DNA of 64,000 bases, taken from the NCBI GenBank assembly GCA_902777205.1, contig CACYSU010000007.1, positions 29,284 through 93,283 on the forward strand. The letters run 5' to 3'. The stretch's first letter is position 1. Each line of letters begins with the position of its first letter. The notes beneath the pieces are model-generated. The model was not told the DNA's origin. It worked only from the letters and a program-made list of their open reading frames with translations, and did no database searches. The position numbers and the translations under genes are program-made. Shown here one piece after another: positions 18,481 to 27,824 of this stretch. Source of the DNA: an uncultured Rhodospirillales bacterium (GTDB lineage: Bacteria; Pseudomonadota; Alphaproteobacteria; CAAGCB01; CAG-977).

Positions 18481-18726
18481 ATGAACGATAAAAACCAAAA
18501 TGTGCAGGATCTGTTTTTGAACCAGATGCGCAAAACGAAAACGCCCGTCACCGTTTACCTGATTTGCGGGGTCAAGCTGCAGGGCATCATCACCTGGTTT
18601 GACAATTTTTCCATGCTGCTGCGCCGCGACGGCCACACCCAGCTGGTTTACAAACACGCCGTTTCGACGATCATGCCGGCGGTTCCCGTTTCCCTGTTTG
18701 ACGACGACGCGGAAAAAACGGAATAA
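18481..18726 (+). CDS. hfq: RNA chaperone Hfq
   Basis: Hfq is an Sm-fold hexamer that pairs small RNAs with mRNAs. The 81-residue protein has [10 protein letters not shown] (Q8-type proximal residues), the Sm1 motif up to [18 protein letters not shown] and the Sm2 motif [11 protein letters not shown]. The C-terminal tail is short and acidic. A GAGGGAAA site precedes the ATG. The hflX gene follows by 12 bases, an order conserved in proteobacteria. Confidence 0.97.
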   Translation: MNDKNQNVQDLFLNQMRKTKTPVTVYLICGVKLQGIITWFDNFSMLLRRDGHTQLVYKHAVSTIMPAVPVSLFDDDAEKTE

Positions 18727-18738
18727 AGGACGGCGATT

Positions 18739-20028
18739 TTGTCCGAAAAGACTTTCGTCCTGCATCCCGTTTTGAAAAACGCCGACGGCACGGGGCGTTC
18801 CGTTCAGGCGGGATTGGAGGAAATCAAGAATCTGACAGCCGCGATCGACTTGACCGTCGTTGCGGCTGAAACCGTTTTGCTGAACAAAACGAACGCGTCG
18901 CTGTACATCGGCAAAGGCGCGGCCGAACGCGCGGGCGAAACGATCAGGGAAAACGAAATCACGCTGGCCGTCGTGAATTGCGCCCTGTCGCCGATTCAGC
19001 AGCGCAATCTGGAAAAGCTGTGGAATTGCAAGGTCATCGACCGCACCGCCTTGATTTTGGAAATTTTCGGCGAACGCGCCCGCACCAAAGAAGGCGTGCT
19101 GCAGGTCGAACTGGCGCACTTGAGTTATCAGCGGTCAAGATTGGTGCGCGGATGGACGCATTTGGAACGCCAGCGCGGCGGCCGCGGTTTTCTGGGCGGC
19201 CCCGGCGAAACGCAGATCGAACTCGACCGCCGCGTCATCACCGACAACATCGCCAAGCTGAAAAAGGAATTGGAGGAAGTCAAACGCACCCGTTTGCTGC
19301 ACCGCGAGGCGCGCCGCCGCGTCCCCTATCCGATCGTCGCGCTGGTCGGATACACGAATGCGGGGAAATCGACGCTGTTCAACCGGATGACGAACGCCGG
19401 CGTTTTGGCCAAGGATATGCTGTTCGCGACGCTCGACCCGACGATGCGGGTGCTGAAGCTGCCGTCCGGACGGCGGGTGATCCTGTCCGACACGGTGGGG
19501 TTCATTTCCGATCTGCCGACCGAGCTGGTCGCCGCTTTCCGCGCCACGTTGGAGGAAGTGCTGGAAGCGTCGCTGATCCTGCACGTGCGCGACATATCGC
19601 ATCCCGACACGCTGGCGCAAAAGGCGGATGTCGAAAACGTGCTGAAAACGCTGGGCGTTGGGGCGCAGGTCGATCGCGGGCTGGTCGAGGTTTTGAACAA
19701 ATCCGACCTGCTGGGCGAAGCGGAGCTGGCCGCGTTGAAATCGTCGTGCGCCCGCAATCCGAACCAAATCCCCGTTTCCGCCGCGACCGGCGAGGGAACG
19801 GACGCGCTGGCCGCGCTGATCGAAAACAAACTGGCGGCCGGACGGATCGAAATTTCGGCCGAAATCCCCGTTTCCGACGGTGCCGCTTTGGCCTATCTGT
19901 ACCGCGCGGGCGAAGTGCTGGAACGCGTTGACGGCGACACGGAATGTCGCCTGCGCGTCCGGATGGATCCGGCGGACATTCAAAAATTCAACAACTCTTT
20001 CCCGCAGGTGATCTATGTTCAATCCTGA
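18739..20028 (+). CDS. hflX: Ribosome-associated GTPase HflX
   Basis: The 429-residue protein has the HflX N-terminal domain (YIGKGAAE, VNCALSPIQQRNLEK), the connecting segment with ERQRGGRGFLGGPGETQIE, and a G domain: G1 GYTNAGKST, G3 DTVGFISDLP, G4 NKSD. HflX splits stalled ribosomes under stress. The start is a TTG at 18739 with AAGGA eight bases upstream. The end overlaps the IMPase gene by 14 bases. Confidence 0.95.
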   Translation: MSEKTFVLHPVLKNADGTGRSVQAGLEEIKNLTAAIDLTVVAAETVLLNKTNASLYIGKGAAERAGETIRENEITLAVVNCALSPIQQRNLEKLWNCKVIDRTALILEIFGERARTKEGVLQVELAHLSYQRSRLVRGWTHLERQRGGRGFLGGPGETQIELDRRVITDNIAKLKKELEEVKRTRLLHREARRRVPYPIVALVGYTNAGKSTLFNRMTNAGVLAKDMLFATLDPTMRVLKLPSGRRVILSDTVGFISDLPTELVAAFRATLEEVLEASLILHVRDISHPDTLAQKADVENVLKTLGVGAQVDRGLVEVLNKSDLLGEAELAALKSSCARNPNQIPVSAATGEGTDALAALIENKLAAGRIEISAEIPVSDGAALAYLYRAGEVLERVDGDTECRLRVRMDPADIQKFNNSFPQVIYVQS

Positions 20029-20806
20029 TCTGCAGCAGGTTTCCGAAATCATCGCGCGCGTGTCGCGTGAAGAGGTTCTGCCCCGTTTCCAGCATCTGTC
20101 CGTGTCCGACATCGACACCAAAGGATCGGACGAGGATCTGGTCACGACGGCCGACGTTGAAACGGAAAAGCGGCTGACGCGCGAATTGACCGCGCTGATG
20201 CCCGATTCCGTCGTCGTCGGCGAAGAGGCCGCCTTTAAAGACCCGTCCGTTTTGGATCACCTGACCGGCGACAGACCCGTTTGGGTCATCGACCCCGTTG
20301 ACGGAACGATGAACTTCGCCTACGGGCGCAGCGAAATCGGCGTGGTCGTCGCTTTGGTTTACAAGGGCGAAACCGTCGCCGGATGGCTTTACAACCCCGT
20401 TTACAAACGCATGATCATGGGGGAAAAGGGCGGCGGCGCGTGGTTCGAGGACAAACGGCTGAAAGTCGCGGCCGTCACCGAATTGCACAAAATGACCGGC
20501 GTCGTCGGCCGCCACGTCGCGTTCAAGGATGAACGCCTGCCCAAACCCGTCTGGTGGGGCAGCGCGTCGTTCGATTATATGCTGGTCGTTTCCGGCGGCG
20601 TGCATTATTCCGCGTACCGCACCCGAACGATCAAGCCGTGGGATCACGCCGCGGGCGTCATGCTGCACGCCGAAGCCGGCGGATACACCGCCTATGTTGA
20701 CGGCACGCCCTATGCGCCCGTCATGGGGATGAAACACCTGATTTCCGCGCCCGACAAAGACGCGTGGGAATACCTGAAAAACAACCTGCGCGCCAAAATC
20801 GACTAA
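20015..20806 (+). CDS. Inositol-monophosphatase-family phosphatase
   Basis: The 263-residue enzyme has the metal sites GEE (about residue 69), IDPVDGTMNF (about 89-98) and WDHAAG (about 209). These identify a Mg-dependent phosphatase of the SuhB/HisN/CysQ group. KGSDEDLVTTADVETE is the N-terminal motif. Which of these substrates it uses is not clear; a histidinol-phosphate phosphatase role is possible. It ends with a stop interlocked by four bases with comEC on the other strand. Confidence 0.85.
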   Translation: MFNPDLQQVSEIIARVSREEVLPRFQHLSVSDIDTKGSDEDLVTTADVETEKRLTRELTALMPDSVVVGEEAAFKDPSVLDHLTGDRPVWVIDPVDGTMNFAYGRSEIGVVVALVYKGETVAGWLYNPVYKRMIMGEKGGGAWFEDKRLKVAAVTELHKMTGVVGRHVAFKDERLPKPVWWGSASFDYMLVVSGGVHYSAYRTRTIKPWDHAAGVMLHAEAGGYTAYVDGTPYAPVMGMKHLISAPDKDAWEYLKNNLRAKID

Positions 20807-22923
20807 TCCGCGTCAACCGTTTTCGCTTTGATCGCGTATTTCAGCGGTATCGTCATGTTCCGGATTTCGCCCGACAGCGTGATCATCGGATAGGCGACCG
20901 TCCACGGGCGGTATCCTTTGATGTCCGCGACGGAATCTATTTTCAGCCCTTTCGGCGTCGCGTAAACGACATACGCGCCGGCCTTGGTCAGTTCGCTGCG
21001 GAAAAACACCTGTTTCGGGCGGCATTTGTCGTAAAATCCGGCCGCCACGAACAAAACGTCCAGATCCGCCCGTTCGCACCCGTCGTACGCGCCGATTTTC
21101 GTGTGCGCGTAGCCGATTTTATAGCCGTTCTTTTCATACACGCACAATCCGTAGGGACACAGCACCGTTTCCCCGCCGGTCTGGCCGTTGTCCTCCATCC
21201 ACCGTTTTTTCAGCATTTCGCCGGCCGCCCCCTCTCTGAACACCAGCTTGCCGTCGTCGCCGCGAAAAGCGGCGTTCAGTTCGGCGACGTACATATCCGG
21301 CATCGGCGTAAAGTAGGGTGTGACCAGACTGAACAGAAAAACGGGCAGCCCCCACCACCGCGCGCGGCCGCGCCACAGGCACAGCCATAATCCCCCGAAC
21401 GTCGCGCACAGCAGCCCGCAAAGCGGCATCGGCGGGAACAAAACGACCGCGTCCGGCAGCGACGCCGTCCACGCCGCCGCCCGATTGATCAGGGATATGC
21501 CGTATCCGGCCAAAATCAAAAACGGCTTTTCCAACCCGACCGGCATCATCACCGTCGCCGCCGCCAGCGACGGCATGACCCACACGCCCGTGACGGTCGA
21601 GCTGAGCAAATTGCCGGCAAGGGAATAAACGGGCAGACGCCGGAAATTGTAAACGGTGAACGGCGCCGTCGCGACCGACGCGATCAGCGTGGTCAAAACG
21701 ATCGCGCCGACGCAGGACAGGAGGTAAAACGCGAACCCCTCTTTTTTCGCCAGCCATCGGACATAGCGTCCCGCGCCGGATTCATACGCGCAAACCAGCG
21801 CGACGACCGCGGCGAACGACATCTGAAACCCCGCGGTGAACAGCGTTTCCGGACAAAACAGCAAAATGAAAAAGGCCGCCCACCCCAACGACACGACGGA
21901 CAGGGCGCGGCGGTCGCACAAAACGGCGCCCAGCACGAACGCCAGCATGATGAACGCCCTTTGCGCCGGAACGGACGCGCCCGAAATCTGCAGATAGCAA
22001 AAACAGGCGGCCAGCGCGGCGACCGCGGCGATCTTTTTGGTGTTGAAACGCAGGGCGACCGCCGGAATCAAAGCCAGCAGCGTGCGCACGACGGCGAAAA
22101 CCATTCCGGCCAGCAGCGACATATGCAATCCGGAAACGGACAGGATGTGGGCGATGCCCGCGTCGCGGTAGTTTTCAACGATGTCGAACGGAACGTTTTT
22201 CGTCCCGCCCGTGACCAACGCTGTGGCCACGCCCGCCGTTTCGGGGGGCAGGACGGCGCCGATTTTCGCGTCGATCGCGTCGCGCGCGGTTGATCGCGCC
22301 GCCGGTTTCACGATTTTCACGTCCGGCATCGCCCGCCCGATCGCCCCCGTTTTTTTAAAGTACAGCGCGCGCCCGAAATCGTATCCGGACGGCGTGACAG
22401 CCTGCGGCGGCACGGACAGGCGCGCCACGGCGGAAATGACATCGCCGCGGCGGACGGCCGTCGCTTCTGCCGGCAGGCTGAGCCATATCCTGTCCGGCGT
22501 CTGCCATCCGGCCATGGAACCGATCGCGACCTTGTCCAACACCAGCCGGCTGTGTCCGTCGGAAAAGGAAACGACATCCGAAACCGTGCCGTTCAGCGGC
22601 TTCATCCCCGTGCGCAATTTGATGCTGGGCGCGCTGAGGACGAAAGAGCGCGTCTGGGTTAAAAAAAATCCGCCGGCGAACAATGCCGGATACAGCGCGA
22701 TCAAAAACAACGCTTTGTTTTTGCGGCAATCAAACAGCAAAAAGCACGACGCGATGAAAAAACAGGCGGGAACGGCGACGGGCGGTTCAAACGGCAGCGC
22801 GAAATAAAATCCGATCCCCGCGCCGAACGCGACCGGCAGCCACAGCCCCAGCCGATCCTGCTGCGACAGGAAAAAGCCGTTCAAACGGCATACCGCCCGA
22901 TCGAAACAATCTTTCAGAAACAC
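20803..22923 (-). CDS. comEC: ComEC/Rec2-family competence membrane protein
   Basis: The 706-residue protein has an N-terminal hydrophobic part with a DUF4131-like soluble segment, then the Competence domain with HILSVSGLHMSLLAGM (about residues 260-275) and about ten membrane helices. After residue 540 a soluble domain follows that sits where other ComEC proteins have a metallo-beta-lactamase fold, but I see no HxHxDH motif, so that activity is doubtful. ComEC moves single-stranded DNA across the inner membrane. The start is a GTG with GGGGGA before it. Confidence 0.88.
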   Translation of the reverse strand: MFLKDCFDRAVCRLNGFFLSQQDRLGLWLPVAFGAGIGFYFALPFEPPVAVPACFFIASCFLLFDCRKNKALFLIALYPALFAGGFFLTQTRSFVLSAPSIKLRTGMKPLNGTVSDVVSFSDGHSRLVLDKVAIGSMAGWQTPDRIWLSLPAEATAVRRGDVISAVARLSVPPQAVTPSGYDFGRALYFKKTGAIGRAMPDVKIVKPAARSTARDAIDAKIGAVLPPETAGVATALVTGGTKNVPFDIVENYRDAGIAHILSVSGLHMSLLAGMVFAVVRTLLALIPAVALRFNTKKIAAVAALAACFCYLQISGASVPAQRAFIMLAFVLGAVLCDRRALSVVSLGWAAFFILLFCPETLFTAGFQMSFAAVVALVCAYESGAGRYVRWLAKKEGFAFYLLSCVGAIVLTTLIASVATAPFTVYNFRRLPVYSLAGNLLSSTVTGVWVMPSLAAATVMMPVGLEKPFLILAGYGISLINRAAAWTASLPDAVVLFPPMPLCGLLCATFGGLWLCLWRGRARWWGLPVFLFSLVTPYFTPMPDMYVAELNAAFRGDDGKLVFREGAAGEMLKKRWMEDNGQTGGETVLCPYGLCVYEKNGYKIGYAHTKIGAYDGCERADLDVLFVAAGFYDKCRPKQVFFRSELTKAGAYVVYATPKGLKIDSVADIKGYRPWTVAYPMITLSGEIRNMTIPLKYAIKAKTVDAD

Positions 22924-23039
22924 CCGTCCCCCGTTTCACGTTAAAAGCGAAACCAGTATAACAAGCTCTTTCCCGTTTTTAAAATGGATTTTCCGCCCGC
23001 GTTATTATAGATTGTTTGTAAATAAGGGGGAATGTTTCC

Positions 23040-24368
23040 ATGATACGCCGTCTTTTTTTCAGCCTTTTCCTTTTCGCTTTCGTCAGCTGCGCCGGCGCGC
23101 GGAACGGCGCGGCCGCCGTTTTGGAGCTGTTTGACGCCCCCGCCCCCGACGATCCGCTGTTCGCGCAAAAAACGGATGTCCGGAACGAGGACGCCTTTTT
23201 GAAATCCGTTTTAAAGGACGGACAGGAGGAAACCGCCGTGGAAATGCTGAACGACGCTTTGGCCGGTTACAGGGAAAGTTTGAAAAACGGCGTTCCGGAC
23301 AAAGCCGCCTTCGCCCGTTACATGGGCGACCGCGACACGGTGTGCACCGCCTGTATGCGCGAAATCCTGACAAAGAGTTACACGGAATCCCCCGAAACGT
23401 CCCTGTCGTCCGAAACGTGTCAAGCCGTCCTTTTGTCCGACAAATTCCAAGACCGGCAGGGCAAGGCCGTTTACAGATCCGCCGACGGAACGGTTTTTGA
23501 TTTCGCCGCGTATTACGGCGGGGACGAAAACAAGGCCGAAGTCGTCATGAAAGTCCGCAAAGACGGCCAAACGCCGCAGCAGGCGGAAACGAAAACGGTC
23601 TATTTCCCGATGTGGCAGCCCGACCGCGTCGGATTTTTCGATTTGAACGGCAAGCTGTTCGCGACCAACAGCGATCCGGACGCCCGTCATTTCTCCGTCA
23701 TGGAATTCGTCCCCGAACACCGCTATTTCAAAGATGTCTGCACCATCCGGTCGCGCGCGTTCAACCTGAACATCACCACCGGCGAACAAGAGGACGTGTG
23801 CCGTAAAATTCTGGAAAAGAACTACAAGACCGTCGCCCCGACCGACGCGCAGACGGCGCTGGGCAACAAATACGACCTGTATCACCAACAGATGTGCGCC
23901 CTGTCCGTCGGGCTGCAAATGCAAAACGAGGTGCATTTGCGCCGCTGCCTGAATTCGGACGGCAAAGAGGCCGTCTATACGCTGGCCGAAGACACGACCG
24001 GCGGCGCGGCGGTGATCAGCGTCGATTACGACAACAACAACGTTTCCGAACCCTTGGTCGTCGCGGAATACAACGCCCCCGGATGCCGTTACCGCCATTT
24101 GCGCGTATATGACGCGGACGCGCGCGCCACCCGCCTGATCACCACGGGGGAATTGAACGGCATTTACCGCCGCGGCAAAAGCGCGGGATACGCCATTTCA
24201 TGCCAAGGCGGTTCCCAGTCGATCGTCAGCATTGACAATGCGAACTATCTGCTGACATCCAACGCGGACGGCCCCGAACGGTTGGACGCGGTCATCACGC
24301 AATACCCCAATCCGTTCCCCGATTTGGAACATTACTGTTCCTTCGCGATCAAACGCGTGTATCAATAA
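23040..24368 (+). CDS. Unrecognised exported cysteine-containing protein
   Basis: I do not recognise this 442-residue protein. It has a signal peptide (RRLFFSLFLFAFVSC); the VSC could be a weak lipobox, or cleavage could fall later near AGA. The mature part contains about nine Cys, including CTAC, spread so that disulfides are plausible, and many short beta-like segments. It would lie in the periplasm or outer membrane. The next gene starts 12 bases after the stop and is probably co-transcribed. Confidence 0.7.
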   Translation: MIRRLFFSLFLFAFVSCAGARNGAAAVLELFDAPAPDDPLFAQKTDVRNEDAFLKSVLKDGQEETAVEMLNDALAGYRESLKNGVPDKAAFARYMGDRDTVCTACMREILTKSYTESPETSLSSETCQAVLLSDKFQDRQGKAVYRSADGTVFDFAAYYGGDENKAEVVMKVRKDGQTPQQAETKTVYFPMWQPDRVGFFDLNGKLFATNSDPDARHFSVMEFVPEHRYFKDVCTIRSRAFNLNITTGEQEDVCRKILEKNYKTVAPTDAQTALGNKYDLYHQQMCALSVGLQMQNEVHLRRCLNSDGKEAVYTLAEDTTGGAAVISVDYDNNNVSEPLVVAEYNAPGCRYRHLRVYDADARATRLITTGELNGIYRRGKSAGYAISCQGGSQSIVSIDNANYLLTSNADGPERLDAVITQYPNPFPDLEHYCSFAIKRVYQ

Positions 24369-24380
24369 ACGGGAACGCCG

Positions 24381-24923
24381 ATGCTCCTTTATCACTACGC
24401 CGCGAAAGGAAACACCGTCGAGCGTGACGGCCTTTTATCGTTTGCCCGAAATCCGAACGCGGATTTAAGCTATTATTTCAAAAGATCCGGAAAAACGACG
24501 CACGCGGACATCGTCAGCTGGTTTGAAAGCAAATTTGACGGGCGCAGTCGCGGGATCAGAGCTTTTCCCAGCCGCATACAACCGACGGAAAAATCAAAAT
24601 CTTTGCAAAATTTTATTGAAAACGCCGATTTGTTCGCTATCGACATCGACGCGCTGGACGCGGCCGGCCGGTTGGAATCGGTATATGTCAGTCCGTCGGT
24701 TATGGATACTCCGGATATATCGGAATCCGCCGACGCCGACGAAGTGTTATATAAATTGTCCGACACCCGATTGATTGACGCATCTCCGGTTGATTGGAGC
24801 GTTTGCGACGATTCCCTCGGTCGCCGTTTCGCGTATGTGCGTTATTATCTGCTGATTGTCAAAGACGGCATTATTCCGCCGCGTTTCATTAAAAAACTTT
24901 CCGCCGCGGCTTCAACAATTTGA
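24381..24923 (+). CDS. Unrecognised 180-residue cytosolic protein
   Basis: There is no signal peptide or membrane segment. The start LLYHYAAKGNTVERDGLLSF and the later FAIDIDALDAAGRLESVYVSPS resemble proteins that act as small ADP-ribosyl-transferase-like or toxin-type folds only in a vague way, so I assign no function. The sequence is mixed alpha/beta with a run of acidic residues near 115. It follows the exported protein by 12 bases and ends before a terminator at 25043. Confidence 0.65.
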   Translation: MLLYHYAAKGNTVERDGLLSFARNPNADLSYYFKRSGKTTHADIVSWFESKFDGRSRGIRAFPSRIQPTEKSKSLQNFIENADLFAIDIDALDAAGRLESVYVSPSVMDTPDISESADADEVLYKLSDTRLIDASPVDWSVCDDSLGRRFAYVRYYLLIVKDGIIPPRFIKKLSAAASTI

Positions 24924-25042
24924 TTTTCGCCGCCGCAACGACATTCGGGACGCTTTGCGCGCGCCGCCGCGGCGATCCGTTCTTTCCGTCCGGCGTCATA
25001 AACTTCCCATAAAAAAGCTTTCCGTCTTTTTACAAAAAAACA

Positions 25043-25078
25043 ACCCCGCAAGGGAAAACTTGCGGGGTGTTTTTTTTG
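25043..25078 (+). terminator. Strong terminator between 24923 and ppdK
   Basis: Ten-base GC-rich arms (25043-25052, 25059-25068) enclose a six-base loop, followed by eight T. A run of seven A just upstream lets it also end ppdK transcription coming from the other side. Confidence 0.92.
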
Positions 25079-25128
25079 CCTTGCCTTATACGGGGGGAAG
25101 CGATCGCCCCTCCCCGTACAAAGGATGC

Positions 25129-27807
25129 TTAGGCGTTGCGGACGGCAGCCTGCGCCGCGGCCAAGCGCGCGATAGGCACGCGGAACGGCGAGCAGGAAAC
25201 GTACGTCAAGCCGACGCGGTGGCAGAAGTCGATCGTGGCCGGATCGCCGCCGTGTTCGCCGCAGATGCCCAATTTGATGTTCGGGCGGGTCTTGCGGCCT
25301 TTTTCGACAGCCATCTGAACCAACTGGCCGACGCCTTCTTCGTCAATGGATTTGAACGGATCTTTGGCGAAGATGCCTTTGGCGACGTAATTCGGCAGGA
25401 AGGATCCCGCGTCGTCACGGCTCATGCCCAGCGTGGTCTGCGTCAGGTCGTTCGTGCCGAAGCTGAAAAATTCAGCCGTTTCGGCGACCTTGTCGGCCGT
25501 CAGGGCGGCGCGCGGCATTTCGATCATCGTGCCGACCATGTAGTTGAACTTGACACCGGCTTTTTCCATGACTTCGGCGGCTTTCTTGTCGATAATCGCC
25601 TTGACCATGTCCAATTCCTTCTTGGTGTCGATCAGCGGAACCATGACTTCGGGTTCGACCTGTTTGCCCAATTCCTTGGACGCTTCGACGGCGGCTTCAA
25701 AAATCGCCTGCGCCTGCATTTCCGTGATTTCGGGGTAGGTCAAGCCCAGACGGCAGCCGCGCAGACCCAACATCGGGTTGGCTTCGTGCAGCTGGTGGAC
25801 GCGCGCCTGAACGGCTTCCAGCGTGATGCCCAGTTCTTTGGCGATTTCGCGCTGTTCCGGTTCTTTCGTCGGCAGGAATTCGTGCAGAGGCGGATCCAGC
25901 AGACGGATCGTGACGTGCAGACCGTCCAGAGCCATGAACAAGCCCTTGAAGTCTTCGCGCTGATACGGCAGCAATTTCGCCAAAGCGGCGCGGCGCGCTT
26001 CTTCGGTTTCGGCCAAGATCATTTCACGCATATGTTTGATGCGCATCGGGTCGAAGAACATATGTTCCGTACGGCACAAACCGATGCCTTCCGCGCCGAA
26101 CTTGCGCGCGACCTGCGCGTCGTGCGGCGTGTCGGCGTTCGTGCGGACGCGCAGTTTGCGGACTTCGTCGGCCCAGCCCATGAACACGCCGAAATCGCCG
26201 GTCAGTTCGGCGTCTTTCAACGCGACGGCGCCGTTGATGACTTCACCCGTGGTGCCGTCCAGCGTGATCACGTCGCCTTCTTTGATTTCGACGCCTTTGA
26301 TGGTCATTTTCTTCGCGGCGTAGTCAACTTTGACTTCGTGCGCGCCGCAAACGGCCGGCGTGCCCATACCGCGGGCGACAACCGCCGCGTGGGAGGTCAT
26401 ACCGCCGCGCGCCGTCAAAATGCCCTGCGAGGAGTGCATACCGTGAATGTCTTCCGGCGACGTTTCAACGCGAACCAAAACGACTTTCTTGCCTTCTTCA
26501 GCCCATTTTTCGGCGTCGTCGGCAGAGAAAACGACCTGACCGACAGCCGCGCCGGGGGACGCGTTCAAAGCCTGCGTCAGCAGACGGCCGTCCTTAATGG
26601 CTTCTTTCTTGGCTTTCGGATCCAGCGTCGGGTGCAACAAATCGTCCAACTGTTTGGGTTCGACGCGCATCAACGCCGTTTTCTTGTCGATCAGGCCTTC
26701 GTTGACCATGTCAACGGCCATCTTGACGGCGGCGGCGGCGGTGCGTTTGCCGTTACGGGTCTGCAACATATACAGCTTGCCGTTCTGAATGGTGAATTCC
26801 ATATCCTGCATATCGCGATAGTGCTTTTCCAGCGTTTCGCGAATGTCGCACAGCTGTTTGTACAGTTCGGGCATCGCTTCTTCCATGCAAGGCAGGTCGG
26901 AACCGCGTTCTTTTTTGCCTTCTTTGGAAATCTGCTGCGGCGTGCGGATACCCGCGACGACGTCTTCGCCCTGAGCTTTGATCAAAAATTCGCCGTAGAA
27001 AGCGTTTTTACCCGTGGACGGGTCACGCGAGAAGCAAACGCCCGTCGCGGAATCGTCGCCGGCGTTGCCGAACACCATCGTCTGAACGTTGACGGCGGTA
27101 CCCCAGTCTTCGGGAATATCATTCAATTTGCGGTAGTAAATGGCGCGATCGACCATCCAGCTCATGAACACGGCGCCGATGCCGCCCCACAGCTGTTCTT
27201 TCGGATCCTGCGGAACGGGTTTGCCGAATTTTTCACCGATTTTTTTGTATTCGGCGATCAATTCTTTCAAATCGTCAACCGTCAGATCGGTGTCGGATTT
27301 GTAACCTTTGGCGTCTTTCAGACCCGTCAGGGCGTGTTCAAAGTTTTCGTGTTTGACACCCAGAACGACGTCGGAATACATCTGCAGGAAACGACGGTAG
27401 GAGTCGTAAGCGAAACGTTCGTCGCCGGACGCTTTGGCCAAACCTTTGACGGTTTCGTCGTTCAAGCCCAAGTTCAGAACCGTGTCCATCATGCCCGGCA
27501 TGGAAATACGGGCGCCGGAACGCACGGAAAACAGCAGCGGATCGTTCGGATCGGCGAATTTTTTGCCGACGATGGCTTCACAATGCGCGACGCCTTCTTT
27601 GACCTGTTCGGCCAAATCGGCGGGGAACGTTTTGCCGTTGGCGTAATAGTAGGTGCAAACTTCGGTGGAAATCGTGAAACCCGGAGGAACGGGAATGCCG
27701 ATCGAGCTCATTTCCGCCAAATTGGCGCCTTTGCCGCCCAACAGGTTTCTGTCGGAAGCATTACCTTCGGCTTTTCCGTTGCCGAATTTATAAACCCATT
27801 TTGTCAT
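25129..27807 (-). CDS. ppdK: Pyruvate, phosphate dikinase
   Basis: This 892-residue enzyme interconverts pyruvate, ATP and phosphate with PEP, AMP and PPi. The N-terminal ATP-grasp domain starts with LGGKGANLAEM. The swinging phosphohistidine is in GGMTSHAAVVARGMG (about residue 470). The C-terminal TIM barrel has FFSFGTNDLTQTT and the catalytic Cys in GICGEHGGDP (about residue 850). In anaerobes it often gives PPi-linked glycolysis. It follows glyS by 17 bases, an order seen in alphaproteobacteria. Confidence 0.97.
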   Translation of the reverse strand: MTKWVYKFGNGKAEGNASDRNLLGGKGANLAEMSSIGIPVPPGFTISTEVCTYYYANGKTFPADLAEQVKEGVAHCEAIVGKKFADPNDPLLFSVRSGARISMPGMMDTVLNLGLNDETVKGLAKASGDERFAYDSYRRFLQMYSDVVLGVKHENFEHALTGLKDAKGYKSDTDLTVDDLKELIAEYKKIGEKFGKPVPQDPKEQLWGGIGAVFMSWMVDRAIYYRKLNDIPEDWGTAVNVQTMVFGNAGDDSATGVCFSRDPSTGKNAFYGEFLIKAQGEDVVAGIRTPQQISKEGKKERGSDLPCMEEAMPELYKQLCDIRETLEKHYRDMQDMEFTIQNGKLYMLQTRNGKRTAAAAVKMAVDMVNEGLIDKKTALMRVEPKQLDDLLHPTLDPKAKKEAIKDGRLLTQALNASPGAAVGQVVFSADDAEKWAEEGKKVVLVRVETSPEDIHGMHSSQGILTARGGMTSHAAVVARGMGTPAVCGAHEVKVDYAAKKMTIKGVEIKEGDVITLDGTTGEVINGAVALKDAELTGDFGVFMGWADEVRKLRVRTNADTPHDAQVARKFGAEGIGLCRTEHMFFDPMRIKHMREMILAETEEARRAALAKLLPYQREDFKGLFMALDGLHVTIRLLDPPLHEFLPTKEPEQREIAKELGITLEAVQARVHQLHEANPMLGLRGCRLGLTYPEITEMQAQAIFEAAVEASKELGKQVEPEVMVPLIDTKKELDMVKAIIDKKAAEVMEKAGVKFNYMVGTMIEMPRAALTADKVAETAEFFSFGTNDLTQTTLGMSRDDAGSFLPNYVAKGIFAKDPFKSIDEEGVGQLVQMAVEKGRKTRPNIKLGICGEHGGDPATIDFCHRVGLTYVSCSPFRVPIARLAAAQAAVRNA

Positions 27808-27824
27808 GGTGGTTAGATATCTCC

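Noticed and set aside
24856..27816. 986-codon open frame on the plus strand
   Set aside because: It lies antisense to ppdK, whose protein has all family motifs. The antisense product is low-complexity (Phe, Arg, Asp, Gln) and comes from the GC-biased codons.
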